Below, one piece after another: positions 36,591 to 46,019 of a stretch of DNA of 64,000 bases. A program made the position numbers and the translations under genes. Within the stretch, counting starts at the first letter, position 1, and every line of letters begins with the position of its first letter. Location of the stretch: positions 7,922,575 through 7,986,574 of the forward strand of contig JAJEKV010000056.1 of assembly GCA_021234155.1 (NCBI GenBank), read 5' to 3'. The stretch comes from Isoetes taiwanensis (taxonomy: Eukaryota > Streptophyta > Lycopodiopsida > Isoetales > Isoetaceae). The notes beneath the pieces are model-generated. The model was not told the DNA's origin. It saw only the letters and a list, made by a program, of their open reading frames with translations, and searched no databases.

Positions 36591-37564
36591 ATGAGAGGGC
36601 ATAGAGACATGACTCCGATCCAAGAAGCGGCTGGAGGAGGATGCTTCTACCAAATGGCAAGAAGAAGAAGACAAACACCCCGTGTGAGCTCACGAGGTTT
36701 TTCTTTTGTCGAATACCTTAATCCCGATCCATCCTTTCTTCTTGCGGCATTCACCTCGGACTCCGGTGATCACCGAACTCCATTCTTCATCATCGAGGGA
36801 TCGGAGACGAGCTTCTTGAAACAAAGCCCGCAGATTCTTGGTGGTATGTCGAGGTATCGACAAGTGGGAAGGAGAAAGATCTGTTTCTACACCAAAGGGA
36901 CAAGAAGAGCTCCGGAGACAAGTACAAGAAAATCGGTGTTGTGCTCTCCGTCTCTGCGCCAGATTCAAAGCATTTAACACTACATGTCGAGGACTGCCAG
37001 AAGAGTAAGTTCTATCACACCAAAAAATTAGCAGTTTCAAATTATTCTCACCTGAGCAAGGCTAAGGGCACCGAAAAAAGGCCGGCGCCTTTAAATTGTC
37101 AGAACCTTGGGTGGAAGGATCTGGAAGGGATGAAGGAGGCCGGAACCCTAACATCCAGGAAGCTTGGTATGGAGATTTCCAGAGTCAGGGAAAAACTGTT
37201 CAATACGGGGAGCTTCACTTCTACTGTGCTGAAGACTCTACAACACTCTACAGTGGGGAATGAAGGGGGAATGAAGTTGTGGTTCATACACAAAAAAGTC
37301 CACCAAAAAACAAAGATGGGGATGATGACACCACACGGGAGGAATCAGATGACGAAGGAGACGATGATATGGTCGAGTGCCCAATAATGGATCCAGATGA
37401 TCGATCGTGATTTCCTGAGAGAGGGGCATAGAAAATGGAGCGCCTAGCTCAAGATATCCGTTGGGAATATCACACAAGCCGCTGCTTTGGACATTAGATC
37501 GGTGAAGGTTTGCACGGAGATGCCGCCTTTGTTCAACCATTGAATTTAATCCAAAGACACATCT
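36591..37564 (+). pseudogene. Unrecognised upstream part of the cargo gene
   Basis: Overlapping open plus-strand frames (36,591-36,977 and 36,941-37,387) read like coding sequence with shifts: DKYKKIGVVLSVS, HLTLHVEDCQKSKFY and an acidic ESDDEGDDDMVE stretch near 37,350. No family is recognised. Position and orientation suggest it is the N-terminal part of the gene that continues into the ParB-like segment. Confidence 0.4.
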
Positions 37565-37886
37565 TTGGAGATTCTCAACTCGATGGTGCGACATCCCGCT
37601 GCAGATCCAATGCCCGCGGATGTCATACCTTTTAACAGTCGGCCGGAGCTGCTTACCGGAAGTCCGAGGAAGATCACGAAGGGAAAAGACGTCCGGTTAC
37701 GGGTTGTAGGCGGTCGGCATTCGAGGGCGGCGCAAGTATTGCGTATCGGAGAAGGAGGTGCCGCAAAGGATCAAGGATAGATATGCTGCCGAGAGTCTTG
37801 AGTTCTTTGGGGCGGAGACGCCAAGAACCGGCCCGGCCAGCATTAGCCACCGCCGAACACAATAGCGGCCCGAGTGCCAGACTCAC
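37565..37886 (+). pseudogene. ParB/sulfiredoxin-like domain segment
   Basis: ParB-like folds bind or cut DNA and are often coupled to methyltransferases in phages and bacteria. This frame (71 codons to 37,780) ends in LRVVGGRHSRAAQVL at 37,700-37,740, the G-x-H/R-R-x-x-A-A signature near the end of the ParB fold, preceded by PADVIPFNSRPELL. After a shift, TAEHNSG (about 37,855) resembles the A-x-x-H-N motif seen downstream in ParB proteins. A donor site GTAAGG follows at 37,887. The match is short and by eye. Confidence 0.45.
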
Positions 37887-38330
37887 GTAAGGTAAATAAC
37901 TCTCGGAATCTTTCCATTCACCGACTCGCGAGAAAGCCCTACCATCCTAACATTTTTCCGATTATCAGGGGGGTTTCTCGACTCCGCGAGTCGAAAGCCG
38001 AGGTAACTGAGAAAATCAAAGGATGTAGAGCTTTCGACTTCGAGCCGAGAAAACCCGAATAAGTAAAAAGAAAATTAGGCGTTCAAGGGACTTTTTCGAC
38101 TTCGCGAGTCGAAAAGCCCTACCATCCTAACATTTTCCCGATTATCACTCCCGACTCGCCTGGTCGAAAGCGGTAACAATGAAAAATCAAAGGATGCGAG
38201 CTTTCTCGACTTCGCCCGAGTCGAAAAACCCGTATAAGTAAAAGAAAATTAGGCGTTCAAGGGACTTTCTCGACTTCGCGAGTCGAAAACCCGGGCTACT
38301 ATTTTCACCGCTTATTGCGTGGTTTTGTAG
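37887..38330 (+). other. Palindrome-filled intron with a 176-bp tandem duplication
   Basis: Candidate GT-AG intron: GTAAGG at 37,887 and TTTTGTAG ending 38,330. Inside it two tandem copies (about 37,932-38,110 and 38,111-38,290, period near 176-180) each contain CCTACCATCCTAACATTTT, ATCAAAGGATG and AAATTAGGCGTTCAAGG, plus three palindromes of the dispersed family. Copy differences are concentrated in the palindromes. Confidence 0.75.
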
Positions 38331-39960
38331 ATGCTTTCATGCTCGACATTGGTGCATTGGTCAATGCAGCCCTTATCCCTCACCAGATCATACACGCTTA
38401 GGCAACAAAAGGGAAAGCATTGGGTTGTCCTCAACGTCCTAAAGGAAAAAGGGCTCCCTGATAAGTGGAAGACCTTTGAGAAACTATGCGATATGTTCTC
38501 ATGGAGGGACAGGAAGATGATGAGGGAGAGGAAGAAGAGGAGAAGAAGAAGAGAACACCAAGGAAAGGCGGGGAGTCTCTCTCGGACCAATATGACCTCA
38601 TTCTTAGCACCGAGGCGGTCCGGGGAGAAATGGACCCGAGATATGGGCTCAATGGACAAGAGGCAAGTCAAGGACAGCAATGGAGAATTTCCATCCGTGC
38701 CGGACCCCAAGTTGTTTGACAAGCGGTTCATGAAGAGGATACAGGGCCTCACGGACAAAGAACGCTTGACTGCAAAAGCGAGAATCTTGGATGGAACAAT
38801 CCCGCTAAGGAAGACTAGGAGTTCTAAAATGCGGGGCGCAAAGGATTATGCCACGCCCTAAAGCGACAGCGTGCGTTAGAAGAAGGCATCACGGAGTTCT
38901 GCAACGTTGCATCTAATGAATACCATGACTTTGATTTTTACAAGGAAAAGGCTGCCCTTGATGAGGAAGACATGAAGGAATTGAATCGTCTATGTCAACC
39001 CTACATCAACACGAAGCTGAAGCGTAACGTCAAAACCCTTCCTTTCCCTGAACGTGCTATGGCAATTCTGAAGAGGAAGCTTGGATTCGGGGTGGTCCCA
39101 TTTAAGGCCGACGATAGCTCCCCCCATTTCTGGTAACTTTGGGACACAAGGGATTTGGTGGTCTGGAACTGGCACCTGGACCAGTGGCACTATTTGTCAT
39201 CAATATGATCGAAGACCCCACCCTTTTTTATGACAAAGCTGACATAGAGCAGTGGTACAAGACGTGTCTGGACATGACCGACCTGGATACTTTCAGTTTC
39301 CTTGTCTTTTGCATGCCGGGCAATCAGACAACTGCTGTCTCCCAATGGGCAGCTGATATTAACTTCACCAACAAGATCATGTACTCCATATACGAACTTG
39401 ATCATGAGTGTAGACTTGGCTTGCCGAAGGCACCAAGCTTTGCCAACATAGTTTTGGTTTTGATTTCAAGATCGGCTGTAGACCTGGATAAGTGGTGGTC
39501 TAGCGAGCATCATTATCTCGACAGTTCATGATCTCTCAAGAGCGGATGGAACCACGGAAGGGGGCAGATTTATGGAGGATGTTCCATCGATGGACAAGGT
39601 CAGCAAAGATGGTGCGACAGGTCCTATACATAGAATTCCTATCCGGCCAAGAGTTATCAAGTACTTCATAACCAGCCTGGTCGAGGAAGATCAAATTGTA
39701 TGCGAGTGGTACATGAATGGCCTGTTCTCTCAGGGGGCTATGCTGTTTGGAATGAAACCTATATCCGTGGTTGGAAATAAGGACATGGTTGAAACTATTC
39801 GGTCATACCTGGATCTGCTTCATGAGCATTTCAAGGGGAGGAAGACAAATGGAATCGAGAAAGACGGCGAGGACGAGGGAGACCAAGCTGACGTAGACGT
39901 GATTGTCGAAGGTTTAGACAAGGATGCTGCCGAACACATTCTTGAGAATCTGAGATTGAG
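38331..39960 (+). pseudogene. DNA methyltransferase-like segment (N6A/N4C type), frameshifted
   Basis: Such enzymes transfer a methyl group from S-adenosylmethionine to adenine N6 or cytosine N4. Three long frames join by shifts near 38,860 and 39,130 and a break near 39,531. The first holds a charged region (TEKERL-like, DPKLFDKRFMKRIQGL) and CNVASNEYHDFDFYKEKAA. The second reads FVINMIEDPTLFYDKADIEQWY and FSFLVFCMPGNQ, laid out like motif IV (usually DPPY/W) and the following strand. The third reads RPRVIKYFITSLVEEDQIVC then MNGLFSQGAMLFGMKPISVV, laid out like the C-terminal D-x-F-x-G-x-G SAM motif of this class. The canonical DPP[YW] is not intact. The last codons are followed by AG|GTGAGT at 39,961. 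Confidence 0.5.
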
Positions 39961-40099
39961 GTGAGTTTACTTTGCTCTATCGGTGTTTCTCGACTCACGA
40001 GTCGAGAAAACTCGTTTCCTTTCAATACCTTTTTCTTTTCATTCTCGACTCGCGAGTCGAGAAAACTCGTTTCCTTTCTGACAGATGTCATCATTTCAG
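39961..40099 (+). other. Intron carrying two palindromes
   Basis: The donor GTGAGT at 39,961 is perfect. The acceptor is TTTCAG ending 40,099 (alternative GACAG ending 40,084). Two palindromes occupy 39,986-40,009 and 40,042-40,063, each followed by AACTCGTTTCCTTTC, so the palindrome plus its 3' flank was duplicated as a unit. Confidence 0.7.
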
Positions 40100-40950
40100 G
40101 GAGTTCCATGTCAACGACTCCGGATCATTGTCATTGGATACCGGCGGTTCACGTCGCGAGGAGGAGAGTGCACTCCACAAAGACAATCGAGCAAGACATT
40201 TGCTCCACAAATTTTAAAGGACCCGAAAAGATAATGATCCCGCATTTGGATCCCGATGAACCGGAAATATGGTCAGAGCCAAACTCCAACTGGGATCCAG
40301 CTGGTCCCGCCAAGCTTGTAATATTTGACGTCAATGGAGTATTAGCTGCAGTATACCACGATAAAGACGTCCCCGAGATTAACACCTCGCAGATCCCGAC
40401 CAGAACGGAGCATAAAATAGTGTATCCGAGGCCTAGAGCTAAGGAAATTATTGAATGGTGCATTGAACGGGGATTCGAAGTGGGCATATGGTCTTGTATG
40501 GCAAAAGAAAAAATATTGTCAATGTTCTTGGTGTTCTCGGCATTTCAGTTTTGAAGTTCAAGTTCGTTTGGGGAAGCGAAAGGGTCGAAAGCATGTGTGG
40601 ACCTCGATCCAGCCATCACAAAGGGGAAGCCTATAATGGTGAAAAGGCTGGGCCGGGGTTTATGAGCAATTCGGGACTATGGCAAACACAACACGCTGAT
40701 CATAGACGACTCCGCCTACAAGTGCTATCATAACGCAAAAATACAATCATTGCTAAGCCATATCGACCAAGAATATGAGACGGATAGGTGGTTGTCCTTC
40801 GACCGTCCTCTGCCTTGGCGGAATCCCTCTTTGCCATTCTTGTCGCCGATGTGATTAGGAACTATCCGAGCCTCCGCGGAACCCGATCCGGAGAGCAAGG
40901 CGATCATGAAAGCTATGGACGACAAATATTTTGGTGAACAAGAAGAGTGA
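40100..40950 (+). pseudogene. FCP1/NIF-like HAD phosphatase domain, frameshifted
   Basis: FCP1-homology phosphatases act on phosphoserine, classically on the RNA polymerase II C-terminal domain. An open frame runs to 40,554 with KLVIFDVNGVLAAVY (40,312-40,356), YPRPRAKEIIEWCIERGFEV and GIWSCMA, the nucleophile motif and helix of the family. After shifts, FKFVWGSE (about 40,560) and NTLIIDDSAYK (40,690-40,722) give the later conserved blocks, and DDKYFGEQEE with a stop ends at 40,950. The nucleophile motif is D-x-N rather than D-x-D, so the acid/base Asp is replaced. I recall this form from some plant NIF-like proteins. It follows the methyltransferase-like segment in the same direction and may be one polypeptide with it. 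Confidence 0.75.
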
Positions 40951-41346
40951 CCTCTGCTTTTCGGATAGTCAAATTGTGTGAATATTGTAAACAAACGTGA
41001 AATGTATTGAACATTTTGTAATGAATATACTTGTATATTGAGTTTTCGATGCCTTTCTCGACTCACGAGTCGAGAAAGGCATGTTTGTCCTGTTGATGAG
41101 ACCATTTGTATGTTTGATTGTGTGGACCGGATGCAGCCACAATGTATTATGATGATGCTTCTACGTTATAAGCACGGGCCTTTCTCGACTTCGAGAGTCA
41201 AGAAAGGCACCGGTTGTACTTTTCACTTTTATGGGCCTTTCTCGACTCGCGAGTCGAAAAAGACACTACTTCCCACGTCATTGGATGCAGTTGTATGGAA
41301 TGAATGTTCTCCATTGTAATTTGATTTCAACATTCTTTTCTTCGTT

Positions 41347-41934
41347 TTGACTAATGGCACCGTAATTGTTAATCATACTCTCCTTGCTCCAGGTGGTTCA
41401 GGCACAGATCCGACACCAGCACAGATCCCGCTCAGGCATCACAGAGACCGCTCCAGGCGGCACAGATCCCGCTCAAGGCGGAAGAAATACCGCTCGCACG
41501 CATCCCGGTCCACGCTACACTCTTGCGGCCTTTGGGATAAGGTTGCTCGGGAATTCAGAGGTTGCTCGCTACACCCTGGGGATAAAGAACAGGCGAAGAA
41601 CAAAGAGAAAGTCCAGGAAGCTCAAAGCATCTTGCAAGCATTGCATAACATCCACGGAGGTTGGGGAAGGAGCATATTCGATGGAAGGCTGCGGGAGGCG
41701 AGTGGAGAAGTCGGGTGGACAGGGCGGCCGGTAGCTCCAGAGGCACCTCCACGTGAGGCATTCCACACCCTTCCGAGGTTGCCCCAAGGCTTAAATGCCG
41801 GCGTGAAAGAAGCGCCGCTAGTTAATCCCCTAAGGTGGACCACCTACGAAGATGATGTAATCAGTAGTAGCAAAGAAGACCACCATGGTCTCTGCGTCCG
41901 ATGTAAAATACATTGTACCTGTTCAATTTATTAA
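41347..41934 (+). CDS. Hypothetical ORF with Arg/Ser-rich repeats, end of cargo region
   Basis: This is a 195-codon open frame. Its first third contains a 21-bp tandem repeat (41,401-41,482, units like CACAGATCCCGCTCAGGC), giving a HRDRSRRHRSRSRR-type basic stretch reminiscent of RS-rich or nucleic-acid-binding tails. The remainder is proline-rich with no recognised family. CTCCAG near 41,390 could be an intron acceptor, so the true start may differ. AATAAA at 41,931 lies just at the stop codon and could serve as a polyadenylation signal. Confidence 0.35.
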   Translation: MTNGTVIVNHTLLAPGGSGTDPTPAQIPLRHHRDRSRRHRSRSRRKKYRSHASRSTLHSCGLWDKVAREFRGCSLHPGDKEQAKNKEKVQEAQSILQALHNIHGGWGRSIFDGRLREASGEVGWTGRPVAPEAPPREAFHTLPRLPQGLNAGVKEAPLVNPLRWTTYEDDVISSSKEDHHGLCVRCKIHCTCSIY

Positions 41935-42155
41935 TAAAAATTCTTTTTCAACTAGTTCTTTGGTTTCAAACTTTAATGAATTTCCTTTGTTTCAGTTGCA
42001 TTGTTCTTGTTCTCGACTCGCTAACCAGAGAAAACTGCAGCAAAGCTTGAATGCAGAGTTTTATTCAAAAATTCGAATTAAGGATAGTTTTCGGGTCGGG
42101 GTGCTCCTTTTTGTGTAAATTAACAGGGTTCCGGAAAAAAGTGGGAATGGAATGA

Positions 42156-42184
42156 GTCCCACTTTAATTAAATACGACTTAGGT
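42156..42184 (-). repeat. Right terminal inverted repeat of the 12-kb transposon and AGGT duplication
   Basis: GTCCCACTTTAATTAAATAC followed by GACTT is the exact reverse complement of the left end. AGGT at 42,181-42,184 is the second copy of the target duplication. A GTGGGA motif about 20 bp inside the end may be a subterminal site. Confidence 0.9.
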
Positions 42185-43608
42185 GCTATTTTTAACAAAG
42201 TGAAGAGATCCCTTCTTACCTTAGAACTCTTGAATAAGGCATCCACCTCATCAAGCTCCTAATCTTTCTTACCATACTTGTGATGAGGAGGTGGAGCTAT
42301 ATCCTGGGGTAATACTTTTGTAGTGGATTTTGATGAAGCTAATACCTTGGAAAAATCAGAAACAGGCCTACTTGGCTCAACATGTTTGTTAGCCTCATCC
42401 ATGCTCCTAGTTTGTACTATCATAACTTCTTCAGTTTTAGGAAAATCCGTAGCATGTAAAAACCTTATAGAGCTAGTAGATTCAGCAAATCTCACATGTG
42501 AACTTGGCTCAGGTTTTCCTTTTCTTTTTCTTATCTAGCAAAATACTCTTTAACAGAACACTTAAAATCAGTATGACCAAGTTCTTTGCAAAATGCACAG
42601 ACCGAACACTCTCTATCAAAGTGACCTTTCTTATTACATTTAGGACACACTCTATAAAAGCAAATATCAGATGGATGAGTAGTCCTATTACAATGAATGC
42701 ATTTTGGAAAAGTTCTACTTGCCCTAGAAGTTTTGAGTTCTATAAGTTGTTTGGTTACCTCTGCTAATGCTTCGGTTACTTTGGAAAGATCTGCTTTGAC
42801 TTCTGAGATTTGAGAATCTGCCTCCTCATCCTTGGAATTTTTTCTTATATTTGAGCATAGCATAAACTGGAACAGGATGATTAGGCTCATAAGGACCATC
42901 AATAGCATCAGGGTAAAAGGGATCATGATGGAAGACATTGTGCTTTTCTGGCAAGATGGAAAGCATCTTTGTAAGCTCTCTTGTCTTGGAAAAAACTTTA
43001 TAAATAGAATCAAAGCCTTCAGCAGCTTGGATCTTGATGAGTTTTCTATGTATCTCTGGTCTAGAAGACAAGCCTTCGATAAAGGATGAAACTAGGAAGA
43101 GTGTTGGAGTAGTGACTTGGTACTTTTAGCATCTGTTCATAAAGGCACTGAATCTTTCTTTATATTGGCTCACACTTTCTCCTGCATAAATAGAGAAACT
43201 TTGCAAGACATTAACAAGATCTTTAGGAGCAGCAAGCTTACCAAACCTATCCAAAAACTTTGTAACCAGCTCATCCCATGAGGTAGTCCCCATTAGCTTT
43301 TGATAGATAAGCCAAGCACCAGTCTCATTCTCCTCTTTGAAACACGTCTCAAATTCTGATAGCTTGCAACCTTTCTTGAAGCTATAATCCCTGTAATAAT
43401 CTTCAAAAATCCTCAAGAAGATGTTAGCAATCATACTAGAGTCAAAAGTAGGCAAAGGAGTAGGGATATTTAGTTCAAACTGATATAGCATGCTTTGGAG
43501 TAAGCTAGTGGAGAAGGTTGTGGGAAAAGGCTTTTTCTTACAATGTTCAGATGTTTCAACCTTCTCTTGTGGTTCTTGTTCTGCTGGAAACTTCTGTTTT
43601 GGAGCCAT
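42185..43608 (-). pseudogene. Ty3/gypsy gag with zinc knuckles and start of pol
   Basis: Gag forms the retrotransposon particle and binds RNA. The minus strand begins MAPKQKFPAEQEP at 43,608, and the capsid-like core follows (AWLIYQKLMGTTSWDELVTKF, YKERFSAF) to 43,126. After a shift, 43,071-42,826 continues the capsid end. The frame near 42,690-42,560 carries CIHCNRTTHPSDIC, CPKCNKKGHFDREC and CAFCKELGHTDFKC, three zinc-knuckle-like units. 42,495-42,259 and the following frame lead toward the protease, cut at 42,185 by the DNA transposon. Frameshifts near 43,100, 42,830 and 42,530 make it defective. Confidence 0.88.
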
Positions 43609-43651
43609 GAGTCCTTGAGATCAAGGAAGGATCTTGGTAGAACCTCCAAGA

Positions 43652-45411
43652 TATTGACTCTCAACCTGGCATAAGAGTCAAACACAAGAAGACAACTTGA
43701 GAACTATGCTCAGATAGTGGTTAGAACCTCCAGATCACTTAAGGGGATCAGTCTTTTCAAGAAAATCCTGATGCAAACGAGTAGAAATTTATACCTTTCC
43801 CAATTCAAAAAAGAGGTAGCAGTGGTCAAATCCAAGTAGTTCCCTGATGAAGATTATTATTTTTTATTTTAACTTTGATACAAGCAGAGAAAAGGTACTA
43901 TATGCAGTGATGAAAATCCTGACCAAGTCGAGCTCAGATCTACGAGATATTCGGGTCTAAAAATGAGTCAATTTTTGGACAATGAAAGTCAAACTGTAAA
44001 ACAGAGCTCAGAAATTTATAACTCGAGTTGTAAAATGGAGTTTTCGGAAATTCCAAAACCAATATGAGGCACAAGTGATTTGAAGGTGAGGCAAATGGTC
44101 AAATTCTTGTTTGGATCACTGTGAGTATTTTTTTTATGCGGATTTGCAAATATCAGTCAAGAATGATATCAGAGCAGAATGCAAAAAATTGCAACTTGAG
44201 ATTTGGATGGTATTTTTTGAAGTTTTTTGTGCACACACGTGCAAATACATGTGAGGATAAATGGCAACTTGTCACTTGCAGGTCTTGAGTGCAGAATGTT
44301 TTACTGTAAAATGTTTTGGGTGGCAAAAGTACTAGAAATCATAAGAGACAAGTTTTTCAATATTTGGCAAGCAATTTTCATTGATATGAAGGTAATACAA
44401 GGTCAATATAGGTAATAAGAAGTTAAATCAATCATCAGAAGATATCATAGAGTCAAATAATAATCTCAGGATAAGATAATCAGTCTAATTTTTGCAGATC
44501 AGACTGTGGAATGCTCAGGTACTTCAAATACTTCTCAGATCATGATCAGCATGTTTCACTGTTGGAGTTTGACGCGTCCGGGCCTTCAAAAGTTATTTCT
44601 TCGATCCCCACAGTATATAGTTTGAGCTTTTTTTAAATCCGGCATCTCAGGACGTGATTTATGGTTAGATAGATTCCTTAAGTGCGGGAACTTAGTTATA
44701 GGTAGATTTTGAAAGCTAAGGCTTCAATTCCGGCGTGATTCGAGCTAGTTCCAAGATTCTAGGGCTTCTGGCCCGTATTTTTGGAAAAAACCTCGTGATA
44801 CGATTTCCATATTTCTGAGTGTATATTCCCAATATATGTTGTATGAGGATGTTTTTAGAATTTCAAACCATGGTTCAAGGCCTTGCCTTATAAAATTGAT
44901 CATATTTGAGACCATAGAGAATTATTGAAGGACCTAGAATCACATGAAGCATCTTTAACAAGTGTAAGTGGAACATAGGAAGCACATAGAGAATCCTTTA
45001 AGGCATCTCTTGATTCCAACCCAAAGGTTAAGGGGCATGATTATAGGAGCATGTGGAAAAGTGAGAAATAAGGCTTAAGAAAAAAATATAAAATGGTGTA
45101 TAGAGGGCAAGAATAGGCATAAATAGGATAAACATGGCTAGACATCAAACCATATACCTCAAACTTCATCTTCCAATCTTCAAAAAGCATCTTTCAAACT
45201 TCTACACCCACTAAAGCATATCTTTGATTATAATTTGACTGTGAACATAGTACCTTTCATGATGTTGACCACAAGTACTTTGAGTTGACTTAAGAGCTCC
45301 TTTGGGTTGACTCTTATGTCAATTGTTGCTTGCCAAGGTCTTCAAAGCATTGGCCTAGTCTTTATAACAGGTGGACCAAATAGTTAGCTTGTTGCCCTTT
45401 TGGGGGCAACA
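43652..45411 (-). repeat. 5' LTR of the Ty3/gypsy element
   Basis: Uninterrupted 1.76-kb LTR. The right edge is TGTTGCCCTTTTGGGGGCAA plus CA, itself an inverted repeat, followed by GTAAG. The left edge TATTGACTCTCAACCTGG matches the TGTTGACCC edge of the other copy. Three bases inside, the minus strand reads TGGAGGTTCTACC, a possible primer-binding site starting with the expected TGG; I could not name the tRNA. Confidence 0.9.
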
Positions 45412-45416
45412 GTAAG

Positions 45417-45980
45417 TTTATTGCAAGTTATTTTTATTACATTTATTTATCTATTTTATATGCAATTTCTTGCTTATAAAATATCAATTTTTACTATAGT
45501 TACTTATAATATGAAGTTGAATATCTACCATAAAATTGTTGAAGTTCGTTTTATTAGTTTTATATTTATATCTTATAATTATATATCATATAGCATTATA
45601 AGTGTATTATTTATAATATTCTCATTCTTTGTTAAATATTTGTTGAAGTATCAATATTAATTATTGTTATGTTTTTTTGAAATTGTTATATAGGGTATAT
45701 TATATTATTTATATAAATTGCATTCGTAAAAATTTTAAAATTTTATTTCTATATTTATTATTTTTAAAATGCTATTTATCAAACATTTGAGAATTAACGA
45801 TTGTCAATAAGGCCATTCTATCAAATGAAATTTTATAGTTTCAGATAATGTATGTTGAAAACTAAAATCTTGGGATTATTTAATGGTTTCTGGATTTTTT
45901 ATTCACATTGTAGCTATTTTGTCAATATTTGAAACTAAACCTGATATTATGTAAAACTTTATTTATATTTATAATAGTGA
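45417..45980. repeat. Foldback element, right arm, outer part
   Basis: This continues the inverted match to 20,158-20,700 after the gypsy insertion: TTTATTGCAAGTTATTTTTA pairs with the reverse complement of about 20,700. It ends near TTATAATAGT at 45,971-45,979. A (TTGAA)n tract follows at 45,985-46,012 and abuts the next LINE fragment. Confidence 0.75.
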
Positions 45981-46019
45981 ATTCAATTTAATTGAATTGA
46001 ATTGAATTGAATTTTAATG

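Larger units (their letters stand above)
34580..42030. repeat. About 20 dispersed copies of one palindrome (core CTCGACTCGCGAGTCGAG)
   Basis: Perfect to imperfect copies occur at about 34,580, 34,729, 34,901, 35,371, 37,974, 38,031, 38,091, 38,152, 38,201, 38,265, 39,986-40,009, 40,042-40,063, 41,051-41,080, 41,178-41,208, 41,235-41,264 and, degraded, 42,008, with weaker ones between 35,150 and 35,340. The best copy (41,051-41,080) has 14-bp arms around two bases. None was seen outside the 12-kb element. They fall in apparent introns and non-coding flanks of the cargo gene. Arms vary jointly, for example AAAGGC/GCCTTT extensions on both sides, so pairing seems conserved. Confidence 0.85.
30114..42180. 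mobile_element. 12,067-bp DNA transposon carrying a putative methyltransferase and phosphatase
   Basis: Terminal inverted repeats of 25 bp (first bases AAGTCGTATTTAATTAAAGT) lie at 30,114-30,138 and 42,156-42,180. The element interrupts a gypsy gag-pol frame and duplicates AGGT. Short GGGAC motifs recur just inside the left end. A degenerate DUF7869-like putative transposase runs leftward from about 32.7 kb. The rest is GC-richer and encodes, rightward, a ParB-like segment, a DNA methyltransferase-like segment and an FCP1-like phosphatase domain, plus a final unknown ORF. Coding parts are frameshifted, so this copy is probably immobile. A 4-bp duplication is used by the Sola superfamily among others. 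Assignment to Sola is only a suggestion. Confidence 0.85.
22341..45411 (-). mobile_element. Ty3/gypsy LTR retrotransposon with nested insertions
   Basis: The element lies on the minus strand, with its 5' LTR at the right. Direct LTR copies span 22,341-25,686 and 43,652-45,411. LTR tips are TGTTG...CAACA, and the flanks carry the duplication GTAAG (22,336-22,340 and 45,412-45,416). Reading leftward on the minus strand the order is gag with zinc knuckles, aspartic protease, a linker, RT thumb, RNase H, then integrase. Protease before RT and integrase last is the Ty3/gypsy order. It is inactive: frameshifts occur throughout, the RT palm is missing and integrase catalytic residues are lost. Insertions inside it lie at 23,490-23,935, 24,187-25,305, 26,590-27,360 and 30,114-42,180. 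Removing them leaves about 8-9 kb. Confidence 0.93.

Noticed and set aside
34500-38300. CRISPR-like array made of the palindromic repeats
   Set aside because: Spacing is irregular, intervals are long and unequal, repeats are full palindromes and the context is eukaryotic transposon DNA with no cas genes.
45981-46012. (TTGAA)n as the 3' tail of a LINE
   Set aside because: The adjacent LINE fragment is an internal endonuclease break on the minus strand with no 3' UTR, so the tract cannot be assigned to its tail.
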